From Phaeoceros laevis (Eukaryota; Anthocerotophyta; Anthocerotopsida; Notothyladales): a stretch of DNA of 41,526 bases. Made by a program: the position numbers and the translations under genes. The stretch is taken from contig JBNGIQ010005308.1 in assembly GCA_049999765.1 (NCBI GenBank), positions 1-41,526 of the forward strand, written 5' to 3'. Below the pieces are notes generated by a model, which did not search any database, was not told the origin of the DNA, and saw nothing but the letters and a program-made list of their open reading frames with translations. The first letter of the stretch is position 1; every line of letters begins with the position of its first letter. Below, one piece after another: positions 10,958-20,916 of this stretch.

Positions 10958-11443
10958 GGCTCTTGGTGGGATTGCAAGGTAGTGAACAGAGTAGGCCAAG
11001 GAACATATAAAGTTCACTTCATGAAATTCAGCGATGAGGAAGACGAGCTGGTGAACTTGAACACATCCGCAGCAGGTCTCGCACGTTTTCCAGCAAAGCG
11101 TGTAAGCATACTAAGAAGATCTCCCCTGGAGATGACTGTGTTGTTTTTGTTGCCCACCCTGCCCTGCAGCACTCGAGGCAGGACGCAGAGGCATGGTATG
11201 ACGCCACTTGTGGCGGTCAATTGCAAGGGCAGTACTAGTGGGAGCAAGTGCAATTGCAGATTCCAGGTTAGGCTGTACAAGATGGACATCGTTTACAATT
11301 ATCAGCGGTCGTGTAATAAGATAATTCGCACATTCAGGCCAAGTCTGGAGAACGAGCTTGTGGAGGGCAGCATAGAGGTGGGAGCAGAGGACGTGTGCGC
11401 AATGTCACATGAAGACGTCGTCCTTGAGGCTTCGGACCTGTAG
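10958..11443 (+). pseudogene. SAWADEE-domain-like fragment, frameshifted
   Basis: The frame starting near 10958 reads SWWDCKVVNRVGQGTYKVHF, then FSDEEDELVNLNTS and FPAKR, ending at a possible donor at 11101. After a possible acceptor at 11168 comes HSRQDAEAWYDA, and then, only in another frame, VAVNCKGSTSGSKCNCRFQ. The order of an acidic EEDE(W/L)V strand, a D-A-x-x-W/Y-x-DA segment and a C-x-C-R-F-x-V core fits the SAWADEE domain of plant SHH1/SHH2, which reads histone H3 methylation in RNA-directed DNA methylation. A single-base frame break lies between WYDA and VAVNC (about 11200-11210), and no homeodomain or upstream ATG in the right frame is visible. It is therefore probably a partial copy or pseudogene; an unrecognised intron or assembly error could also explain the break. 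Confidence 0.5.
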
Positions 11444-11487
11444 GGAGTTCTGTCCTTCATCCAACTGATTTTCTCTGAAACAAGATA
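11280..11487 (+). repeat. Degenerate tandem duplication, copy 1 (copy 2 at 11529-11750)
   Basis: The 3' part of the SAWADEE-like fragment (from AGATGGACATCGTTT at about 11280 through TAGGGAGTTCT near 11450) is repeated about 250 bases later, from AGATGGACGTCGTTT at 11531 to ATAGGGAGTTCTTCC near 11735. The copies are easy to align but differ by many substitutions and an inserted block of about 25 bases around 11612-11640. Copy 2 has in-frame stops, so it is not a functional reading frame. Confidence 0.75.
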
Positions 11488-11528
11488 AGATGTACAACAG
11501 AGAGGGGGACCGGAGTCGGATCACGTGA

Positions 11529-11750
11529 GATGGACGTCGTTTGTAACCACCAGTCGGGTAACAAGATTACTCGCACTTTCAAGCCAGGCGTGGAGAACAG
11601 GCTTGAGGAGATTCTTCTTATCAAAGACCTCTGAAGAGGATCATAGAGGTTGGAGTGGCCATGGACGACTCGGAGTGCTCAATTTCACGTAATCAAATTC
11701 GTCCTTAAGGCTTTGGATCCATAGGGAGTTCTTCCTTTACACCGGACTGA
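11529..11750 (+). repeat. Degenerate tandem duplication, copy 2
   Basis: Diverged second copy of 11280-11487. The frame corresponding to NKI(I/T)RTF(R/K)P is still readable at its start (NKITRTFKPGVENRLEE) but reaches a stop at about 11630. Confidence 0.75.
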
Positions 11751-14056
11751 TATTCTTTGTTGATCACTGACTTTTAAGTTCTACCTGTCGATCCCGACGT
11801 ATTTATGTGAAACACTTGAAACAAACTTTAGCAAATGACCATGGATCTTGGAATGGAAGTCTTTCTTCTTCGTTCGTGGTCTTTGACCAATTCAAAGCAA
11901 CGTTGTGTGCCTTCTCCTTGGAGTAGGAACTCCCTCACTGTCACTCTCACCGTCGGATACCACTGTGTAGTTTTCTTCCTAAACCACGCTAAGACTAGGC
12001 TGAGCATTACTTACTTGAAGGAGGCTTCTGCTGCGAGAGCCTTAGCCTAGACATCCTCAGTCTTGACAACAAACTCAACCTGGAGGGTGGGTTTTGTGGC
12101 CTCGTTACAAATTGGCTTTGAGGTAAGACCAGATTCATTTCTCCGAGGCAGATTCGGATCCCTGTTCTGAACTTGCGGAGCAGCTTTGCATTTTAAAGAT
12201 GTCTTCTGGTAGGCGGCCTGGATATCGTCCTCAGGACGCGCTCCTGTCTCCATATGCATGGCTTTGATGCCCCAGTTTGCAGCTGGCGAGGTAGATTCTC
12301 ATTCCCTTCTAGATACGGCTAAGGGCCGAGAGGAACTAGAGTGCTGGTGCTTGACATAAGCATCTGCAGGCCGTGAGTGCTCAGGAAGCTTCCTTCCCAG
12401 AGTCAGTCTTTGTCACAGTGGCGTTACCGCTGCCACCTCGCTGACCTGCCACTTGAGCTTGCCTGGATATCCGGTGAGGGATGATCTCGACCCAGCATCT
12501 TCATATCGAATTTCCCGTCACCTGAAGGGGCCGACCTTGAAACAGACACTTCTCACCTGGAAGACAGCAAGTCATACTGATGACGAGCAACTCTTAACCT
12601 TGAAAGTACTCGAGGTGCTAGTTATGTTCTGATTGCCCATGTAATTAGAGTGCAATGCATGTTGCTCTGTCATCTGTCTCCCTTCCCGGTCAAAAGATGA
12701 CCGACGATGCTTGTATTCTGCAGTCTACAGGAAAGAAGCCACGGAATGAGCATAGTCAGTGTAAGCAGTGGGCTAGAACGACCTTAGCTACATAAAGTTC
12801 TCACAAACACACGGTTTCTCCAAAACAATGAAAAACGTACCATCTCCCATTAATCCATCATCGGGGTTGGGCTACTATATTGGCTTGCTCTGATCAGAGC
12901 AAGCCAATATAGTAAGAACTGTAGGGATGTTCAGAGAGGGCTTCCAGGCTCCCTGCAACCCTGTCTTTTCGTTTCAAGCTAGTGGTGGACACAAAAACTC
13001 TTCACCACACCAGTACAAAGTCACAACTCGAAGCTGAAAACCAGACCTTCGGGGGCATGTTGAGAATATCCAAGCAAATTCTACCCCCGCTGTCAATAGT
13101 TTGGGTGATAAATGGGTGTTACAAACCTTGCACTGGGAGGCTCAAAAGGATACTTGCGGCACCACCAGCTGGTAGAAATCAGTAAGAGCACAATCTCAGC
13201 CCAGGCCTCAATCCCAGCCCTAAAACATGAACAGCCACCAAACACTAGTGAAGGAGCTGAGGTTTACCTTTCAGGTACTTGCACATCCACTTTGAAAATG
13301 CCCCTCGAGTAGACTGTGTTGGCAGGCCCTTGTAACTCTGCAAAAAAAGACGGAACAATATAAGCCCAAATTGCCTCCTAATCTCACACCAGAACAAGGA
13401 ATCCGGATGTCGGTGCCAATTTCCTTCAAGAGCTCTGCAAATCAGGCCTCACACAGCAGATGGGATGAGCAGGAGCACCGTACGGGCCTCCAGGTGCATG
13501 AGCAAGTGGTTGTGAGGCCAAGAACATACTCCAGGCGGTGAATCGGTCTTCAACATGGTAATTCCCCGCTGCAAGCGCGCAAGAAGGCTGACAGACTACA
13601 TCTTCCTTCCTCAGTGGAACATGTAGGCAGGATGCGTGTCGTCCAGCAGCAACAATCAGATCTGCTGCAACGATAGCCCTTGCATTTAAATCTTCAGAGA
13701 CAGTTTTTGGCGGGAACGGACGCAACCTCACTTTCTGAGACTTCAGAACTATATACATATAAGTAGATATGTCGGCATAGTTCACATGCCTTCATCGTGA
13801 GGCTTGCGATAACTAAAACCGTGTGGAAACGGGAAATCTATCAAAGATTGATGGTTTGCTAGAGGTGAGATCTTCTGACCACTGCAGCCTCCCCATAATT
13901 CACAGTCCATATCCATAGTATCCGTACATCTCCTTGTGCAAATTTCTCAAGCTCGGAAGCTCGGAGCTTTTGAGCTTGGATGTTTGCCAAGCCAAGGCCG
14001 AAGAGGACCTCAAGCCAGAACCCAATGCCCGGGCCGGCCTAGACGCCGGGGGCTAG
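11751..14056. other. Intergenic region, no gene recognised
   Basis: About 2.3 kb without a frame showing domain-like content on either strand. It contains the 42-bp palindrome at 12873-12914 (listed separately). No tRNA, transposase or reverse transcriptase signature was seen. Confidence 0.55.
12873..12914. repeat. Perfect 42-bp palindrome
   Basis: TACTATATTGGCTTGCTCTG plus A (21 bases) is followed without spacer by its exact reverse complement. The match stops at both flanks (C at 12872, A at 12915). It could extrude as a cruciform or form a 21-bp hairpin in RNA with no natural loop. Confidence 0.95.
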
Positions 14057-14098
14057 TGTTCGGGCTTTCAGGGCTTCTCAACTGAGCTAAAATGTCGC

Positions 14099-15256
14099 TT
14101 GCCCTTCCGAACACCGTTCACGTGTCCGTTGGTTGTCACTCCGCGAAAGCCGACTTGTCCTGTCGTCCTCACTCCAGTGTTGCCAATCACAGAGACCGGT
14201 TTGTACTACAACCTGTCTGCTAGCTTGGGGTCGCAACGTTCCTGCGAAGCAAGGGGGAGGTTGCAATTCGGGAGGCGTGCCTCAGCTCGGAGTGTGGGAT
14301 ACCCGCTTGTTGGAAGCGCACGGAATGTATGCTGTTGCGATGGATTTGTAGCGAGTGCTCCCAATGGCGAGGAGAAGAGGGGAGGTCTTCATGATCGGCA
14401 GCAGGCGGATATCAATATCGAGGAGGTGAGCCTGGAGGAGGAGCCAGAGCAGCCTAGGAGTGAGCGTCGCTGGATCAGGGCCTCCTACAGGGAACTGAGG
14501 AAGAAAATAGCCAGAGAGAAGGATGAACTGACCAGGCCCGACTCTGAGAAGTTTACAGATCGCTTCCAGGAAATAGAGAATTTGCACATCAAAGTGCAGA
14601 AGCCGCGGGAGCAGATCTCTGATGGCGAGGCGGTCTCGGACATGACCGTCATTGTGGAGGATTCGGTGAAGGGGGTCAGTCGCAAGGACGGACCGACTCC
14701 TAGTGACTTTGTGGCTGCCCTGATCCGCAGGTTTCCGAAGAGGACTGATGGTAGCAACTCGGATGAGGAGGCTGTGGACATTGACTGGCGTAAGCTGGGG
14801 CTTGAAGCTTGTGTGATCTTACGGGAAGCTCCAGGGGTGTGTACTATGATGGGACCTATGGACAGCCAGCCCAAGCCGAGGAGGACCTACACTGCCCGTG
14901 GGAGAAGGGAGAAGGTGGCCCGGATGACACAGCCGGATGAGGTGGACGGTGCTTCTACATCCCAGGAAAAGCAGGAGACAGACGCCAACATGGAGGTCAT
15001 GTTTGCAAGTTTGCGATCCTTGAGATCTGTCAGATTCGAGGCCCTTGTGTTGAACAGGGCCACCTTTGCGCAGACTGTGGAAAACATTTTCTCCTTGTCT
15101 TTCCTCGTGAAGGATGGTAGGGTAGAGATCAAGATTGAGGCTCCTCAGGTAAATGGGACTCCAGTGAGGATCACATCCAGAAACAGGGCAAGGGAGACTT
15201 CGAGTCAGGATGAGGCGCACGAGGAGAGAACGACTGGAAAGAGGAGGAAACTGTGA
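14099..15256 (+). CDS. NSE4: NSE4 (SMC5/6 complex kleisin subunit)-like, single exon, start unresolved
   Basis: From about 14470 the frame reads as the plant/fungal NSE4 core: IRASYRELRKKI, then DSEKF, VQKPREQISDGEAVSDM and PSDFVAALIRRFP. It continues with DWRKLG, GVCTMMGPMDSQPKPRRTYT and finally LNRATFAQTVENIFSLSFLV followed by KDGRVEI. NSE4 is the kleisin bridging SMC5 and SMC6 in DNA repair. All these segments lie in one uninterrupted frame with no intron. The frame is open from a stop at 14054, but has no ATG before the core; the ATG at 14092 is in another frame. Either an upstream exon is spliced in, a non-ATG start is used, or this is a processed copy. After KDGRVEI the usual ~60-residue winged-helix segment (ending NHFVxRxD-like) is absent and the protein ends in a basic tail (TGKRRKL). 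Confidence 0.8.
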   Translation: MPFRTPFTCPLVVTPRKPTCPVVLTPVLPITETGLYYNLSASLGSQRSCEARGRLQFGRRASARSVGYPLVGSARNVCCCDGFVASAPNGEEKRGGLHDRQQADINIEEVSLEEEPEQPRSERRWIRASYRELRKKIAREKDELTRPDSEKFTDRFQEIENLHIKVQKPREQISDGEAVSDMTVIVEDSVKGVSRKDGPTPSDFVAALIRRFPKRTDGSNSDEEAVDIDWRKLGLEACVILREAPGVCTMMGPMDSQPKPRRTYTARGRREKVARMTQPDEVDGASTSQEKQETDANMEVMFASLRSLRSVRFEALVLNRATFAQTVENIFSLSFLVKDGRVEIKIEAPQVNGTPVRITSRNRARETSSQDEAHEERTTGKRRKL

Positions 15257-16553
15257 TCGGCTTGTGTGGCATGTTTTTGAAATCCAGTCAGCAAATGTTT
15301 GAAATCCAGGCTACAGCACAGTGCTTTGCAAGACGGAGGCATCTCTATTGCAGAATCTGTCACACATCGTACATCAGAAGGTTTGCTACTGGCAGCGCAG
15401 ATGCAAGATCATGTGGTTCTAGGTACATGTATGCAAAGGTGTGGAAGGGCACAGAATGCGTTTTTCAGAGAATGGTGCACCTGTGAATGCCCAGACCGGG
15501 ATGCCTCTGGAAGGCACGGACTATCAGACATTATCCAAGGCATAATTAATCCTACGGTGTGGCAAGGGCTGATGCAGACCCTTAGGGGCAGGGGACTCAG
15601 ATATGTTTTTCGACAATGGGGCCGGCGGTCCTCCAAGGCGTCTTCCAGCTTGCAAGGATGAGTTCGAGGTGGCTGCAATATAGGCACAGCATAGCATTCC
15701 ATCTTCCGTGGCCATTCAGACCTTCTCCCCTGACCTGGTGGATGAGATCAAGCAGTGAGAACTCACCTGCTTGGGAGGGTTATGGTCAAATCTTTTGCAG
15801 CTGTTGAAAACGGGGATGGAGAGGAGCGTTTCACGTCGGGCTCACAACAAAGGAGCTTGATTGCGGTTTTTGGTCAGACAGTGTCACACACCTCAACTCC
15901 GGAACTTTGGATGGTGGAGTTTTGAGATGTCGTGTCGCTATCTGGGCTAGACAGTGCACATCTGGACGTGCCAGTGGTTTGCATTGTTAACTGACCCACC
16001 ATGTTTGACGCGTGTTCAACACATTGACTTTTAGTACACCTCCAAGTATTTAGGCAATTTATGTACGTATGTATGCGCCGCCCCGCGCATTTCCAGGGTT
16101 CCTGACAGGACTCAGGAGCCATTGAGCCACGAATACTACCTCGTGGACTGCGGGCAACATCGTGTGCCAGCTGAAACGTGGCCGTGGTACTTCGTCAAGG
16201 GGACTAGTCGTGGCAATTCGGTGTATCAGACCGCCTGCAGTCCTGAGCAGCGCTCGAGCATTTCGGGAGTCGGGACAGTCCGTCCACCGCTGCAAAGACC
16301 TGTGACGAGGAATATTTGGACGTGTGCTGAAAGTTGAATAGCGGACCGAAGCAGTGACGTTTAGCTACACAGGAAGCAACTGTGCAGTGCATTTTGTTGA
16401 TAGAAGATACCTATCAGTGTCAGGCCATCTTGCCCGAGTTCAGGGCAGGTGCATAGGTACAGGATGATTGACAGCAGGGATGACTCTAGCCGGAGTGATT
16501 GGTTGGACCATTTTGCCGTGCCAGTGCGCGGCAGAAAGTTGTAGAATTCCCGG
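15257..16553. other. Intergenic region downstream of NSE4-like gene
   Basis: No frame with recognisable content. It probably holds the 3' UTR of the NSE4-like gene and the promoter of the next plus-strand gene. Confidence 0.5.
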
Positions 16554-19500
16554 ATGGCTGTCAGTTTTGGGGATATTGACTTGAAGTCGGGGCGAATTCA
16601 GCCGACCATATCGTGGAAGACTCGGGGTGAAGAATACACGGACGAACCAAGTAGCTTCTATGAAGAGCAAGAACAGCAGCAGGGCTCATTGAGGTCAGCT
16701 GATTGCCTGTGCCAGCAGTTCAAGGGAGGGTCCTTCATCAGTAAACTACGGCAACAAGCTGTGACCCGATTTTCCTGGTAACAAATCTGCCTTCTGCGTT
16801 TGGTCTGGGAAACTTTGGCATCGCTTTATGTTGGATGACACGAATTTCGGAACTTTCCATTGTCAGGGTTACGTTTGTAAAAGAGATCGTTTATCACACA
16901 TTCTTCCCACTTTCCATTCCGCTTCTCTTATTCTTGGAAGGGGGTGTAATTGGACTGTTGAACCGGCAGTTCATCTCGACCGGACCTGTTGCCATCTCTC
17001 AATGGGTATACGGCATCTGCTGTGAGTATTACCTTGGGAGCTTGCTGAGGCTCGCTTTTCGCGTTCTCCTCTTTCTGAGTTGCTGCATGCAGCATTTCTC
17101 CGTAAACATTCTCAGCAGCTTGAGTGCTTATGAGTACTCCTGTCCAACTTTTGTCTGATGTTGTTGTTATGCAGTCTGGATTATGAATGTTCTAGGAGCC
17201 TTCCAGTACAATGCAGACTTGGTTGTCGTCAATATCCTCTGGTTGATGCGGAGTATGGTAGGATCCTGTCATCTCTGTGCATGCAGGACATTGAATCTTT
17301 TGCAATATATCATTCTTGACTGAGGTTGATGTTGTAGGTTCTGGCAACAAAGTACGGTTTCGTAAGCAAATCAGAGATGGCTGTCATGAGGGAACGTGTC
17401 CTTCCAAGGGAAGTTCATGCTGAGCGCACGGTGCGAAGAGGCTCCAATTTCACCTTTGTGCGAGTTCTTGTGAGCTATATGGTTTAGGTGGCCGCAGATT
17501 AGTTGCGTTCCGAATGCTAAACGCTCCTTCCAATGGTTTTGCAGCTCTTTTTTGCCTGGATAAACCCTATACCTCTGCAAGTACTTAAGAGACAGTTACT
17601 GCTGGCTGCTATACGGAAAGACCTGGTGGACTGCACTTGTGCTTTGCGGATAAAACCAGGAGTCTCCCAAAATGTGGTCTCTATGATCACAAAGCAACTT
17701 TCCAATGTACGTTTCTCTGAGGAGTCTTCCATACAATGGCATGTTCCTTGACGTCATCCTGTTTTTGGGTTCTTATCTGTCTGACTAAGGTTTGATCTCA
17801 GGACACACGTTCTATGCATGAGACACATATTTATCAAATGATGCATTTAAGAGCTAGTAACGTTGGGAAGCCAGGTCAGGTCATCCTAATGTTATCTACT
17901 TCGTACATTGCAGGACCAAAGCCTACTCCACAAGAAAAGTCGTGTTTCTGCGACCGACCACAGCCCTCCTGGAAGAAGAAGGAAAAGTTGCCAGTGGTGT
18001 GTGCAGCACGACTGTGAAGCATCTGAGTTGGAAGCCAGATGGATTCAAATTTGCATGAGTCGTTTCGAAGAAGATCCAGAGCGGGTTCATCCTGGAACTA
18101 GTGTTGCAGAAGAGCTAAATGGTGATGTGGAAGAGGCTGTAGGGTTAGATAAGAACTTACAGACGAGAAATGACAGCCATAACTGTAGAGCTTTTGATCT
18201 TCCTGTCCTTACGTGCACCGCATATCTGCTGCAGCAGTCCTCAGCTCTTCTGTTGTAAGTTTTCCTACCTCTTTGCCGTGAAGACTGAGGCCTATTCTTA
18301 TTTCTTTTGTGATCAGGTTGGGATGAGCTTCTTTATGTCCTGTGGTTTTTAGGTTGATAAGATCATCATATGTCCTTTGACAGGAAACAAAATCTGATAT
18401 GACCACCCGTTGTGGACAGAAAGGAGAAGATACTACACCAAATCATAGGCAACCCCAGGGCGGTTTGGATCACTTCGTACATTTTGGGTCTCTGTCATTC
18501 AGTGATACCCTTTGCAGCTCGAGCAATAACAGGTAAACGATAACAAATAACACCAAATTGTCGCTCCGAGCTTCGAATTGTGACCTGGAGTAAATCTTGA
18601 TCTTGTTCAAGTGTGTTCACAGGCAGCCCTCCACTTTTTGGTAGGCATCACTGGTACGAATATTCCGTGGCTGTGACCAGCTTCATTTTGGATGCTCATG
18701 CCATGTAAGTATGTTGACTCTGTTGTGTCAGTTTACCGTTGCTGTTTTGCAGTTGATCACAGATAACTTGTACTAAGAGGTTCTACGTAGTTATGAGATT
18801 GGAGTTGCCGATAGCTGGACAAATGCCATTTTGACAACCTTTTACAGGTCTTCGAGCATAGCATTTATGTTTGCGGGAGTTGCTGACTTCAGGAGGCGAT
18901 ATTTTTCTGCAAAGCTGCTGAATTTGATACTGAAGAATGATGAAAAGAAACTGGCAGATAAGAAGTGCTCTTATGATTTGGGTATTCCAGTAGACTTTGA
19001 AGAGCCTTCGTCTATCATTGGATGGTGGGCAATGAGAGTTCTCGTTCAAGATTTTGGCCGTGTTTTCTACATGAGAGTGAAGGTAGCTAAATTGTGCAAA
19101 GCTTTTGCCGTCCTCTTAAGTGTGATTATTGGAAGACTAATCTCTCGTTCTTTGGCATGCAGTACTATGCATCGTACTTTGCCATGTACTGTGGTCTTCT
19201 TCTTGCGTTCTTGGTGATTGAACTTCTTTCTAAAAGTGGCGGAACTGCAACTTACCTTCTGTAAGATTCAAAATGTGCAAGTTAGTTGAGGATTGACAAA
19301 GCGCTACACAAGGCTGACGCTCGCGTGGTTTTTTCAGACCGGTCGTCATCTATGATTTTGTTCTGTTCACCTTCTTGCTTGCCCTAATCGTGTTTCCTGC
19401 GGGCGAGACAAACAAAATGTACCACGAGCATGGTGCCACTCTCGCAAAGAAGAAGGTAGGTAGTCTTAAATGAAGCCTCCTGTTTTGTATGCACGCCAAT

Positions 19501-19878
19501 TGCTACGATTTTACAGAAATTGCAACCTACTGGCAGATGCAACTGAAGTCCAAGCTGAGGAAATCTGTTGACACACTTAGTCAAAACAACAAAGAGGCTC
19601 TGACTTACACAATTGACTTTTTCCAAACGGTTGCTGAGGCTGTGGAGTGGGAAAACACTGCTTCCAAGGTAACCTTCTTGATCTTAAATCTCAAACACGC
19701 GTTTGTGTTTACTCGAGATGCCAGCATTCTCAAATTCGTTTGTTTGACTCCGGGTCCCCGGCAGGTCACCCTTCTTGGGTTCAACACCGGGAAGCAAGTC
19801 ATTGGTGTGTTGATAGGAGTAGCTGGCGTGGGCATCAGCATTGCTGCTCAGCAATTTACAAGCAAAGTAACGTTTTAA
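16554..19878 (+). CDS. Multipass membrane protein of unknown function (many exons)
   Basis: The model starts at ATG 16554 (exon 16554-16777) and continues through exons near 16866-17021, 17175-17258, 17338-17470, 17545-17708 and 17915-18160. Further exons follow near 18386-18531, 18623-18704, 18849-19082, 19162-19260, 19338-19461, 19517-19668 and 19765-19878 (TAA). The N-terminus is hydrophilic. Hydrophobic segments include FPLSIPLLLFLEGGVIGLL, ILWLM, YFAMYCGLLLAFLVIELL, YDFVLFTFLLALIVFP and a last one, VIGVLIGVAGVGISIA. The middle (exons 6-8) is long, polar and Ser/Gln rich. This layout, with a helix followed by a polar loop (LRKSVDTLSQNNKEALTYTI), a TVAEAVEWE-type segment and a final FNTGKQVIGVLIG helix, weakly recalls the plant DUF3537/gustatory-receptor-like fold. 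That is inference only. Exon joins in the middle (18160-18849) are the least certain. Confidence 0.6.
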
Positions 19879-20916
19879 AAGCTTCTACAATACGCAGTTT
19901 CGTGGGGGTGGTTTGATGTTCGCCGATATCAATGGCAAGCCAAATTCATCTGCCACGAACAATACACCCACACAGTTCAAACCCAGTTCCAACCCACCTT
20001 ATGAAGCCCTACGGGCAAATGTTCCACTTCCTCTTGTTAACACTATCTCAGTGTTCAAAGCTGCCACATTTTAACCCCGCCAATGCAACTCTAGCTAAAG
20101 ATAACCTAGCAAGATGTCGGGTAGGACCCCCTCCAATCCGATACCTAATGTACAGTCAATGGGTGTGACCATGGTTATCGTTCTACAATCTCTTACCGAA
20201 CAGAGAGTAGAAATATTGGCTAGTACCCAACGTGCACCTGCACACAAAGCAATAGGAGAGCCTATGCACACCATCCGCTGCAGGATAGAACGCTTTCACC
20301 ATAAGACTCCACCTGTCCACCCTCCTCCTGTCCAAGCTAGAAGGCGCCCTGAATCTGCAGCTTCAGCCCGACGGACACCTTCACCTGTCAGTGCACATGC
20401 CATGTTAACTTCCAAACTCTGCCGCTAATATGCAGAGGGGTACCTGCAACCTGCAGGTACACAACTCAACAATAAATGTAAGACTGTTCACAGAAGGACC
20501 TTGTTCTTTTGTTTCCCTGTGCTACCCTAGCCATGTACTACAGAATTCCTTGTTCCAGCAGAAGAGCAGCACGATGCTCCCACTTACAGCTCGCAATGCA
20601 ATGCATTCCCAATTCAATAGCAGCCTAAACTGGCCACCTGCAGCATGTTGAAATGTAGTGCATATCATCTACAATACCTGAGACCTGCGCACATGCTCAG
20701 GTTCAAGTCAGTAAACACAGGCAAAACACTCCTCACATAAATGAGACCTGGGACACTAGGTGCTGAGACGGCTCCTTTCCAAGCAGAACGAGGGAAGACT
20801 TCAGAATGGCCAATCACCTAGTTATGATTTGTTTGGACCCTGTGGCTCTATGGAGGCCAATTACACCTAACTATCTGCAGTTCAGAGGGAGTGAATACAA
20901 ACCACAAAATTTGGCA
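19879..20916. other. Convergent 3' region between membrane-protein gene (+) and U2AF35 (-)
   Basis: About 1 kb without a supported gene. It holds the two 3' UTRs. A Pro/Arg-rich frame at 20114-20428 is open but has no recognisable motif. Confidence 0.5.

Noticed and set aside
14133-14587. Short frames overlapping the NSE4 core on both strands
   Set aside because: They lie in shifted frames over a clearly conserved protein.
20114-20428. Pro/Arg-rich frame in the convergent 3' region
   Set aside because: Composition-driven, no domain, lies where two 3' UTRs are expected.
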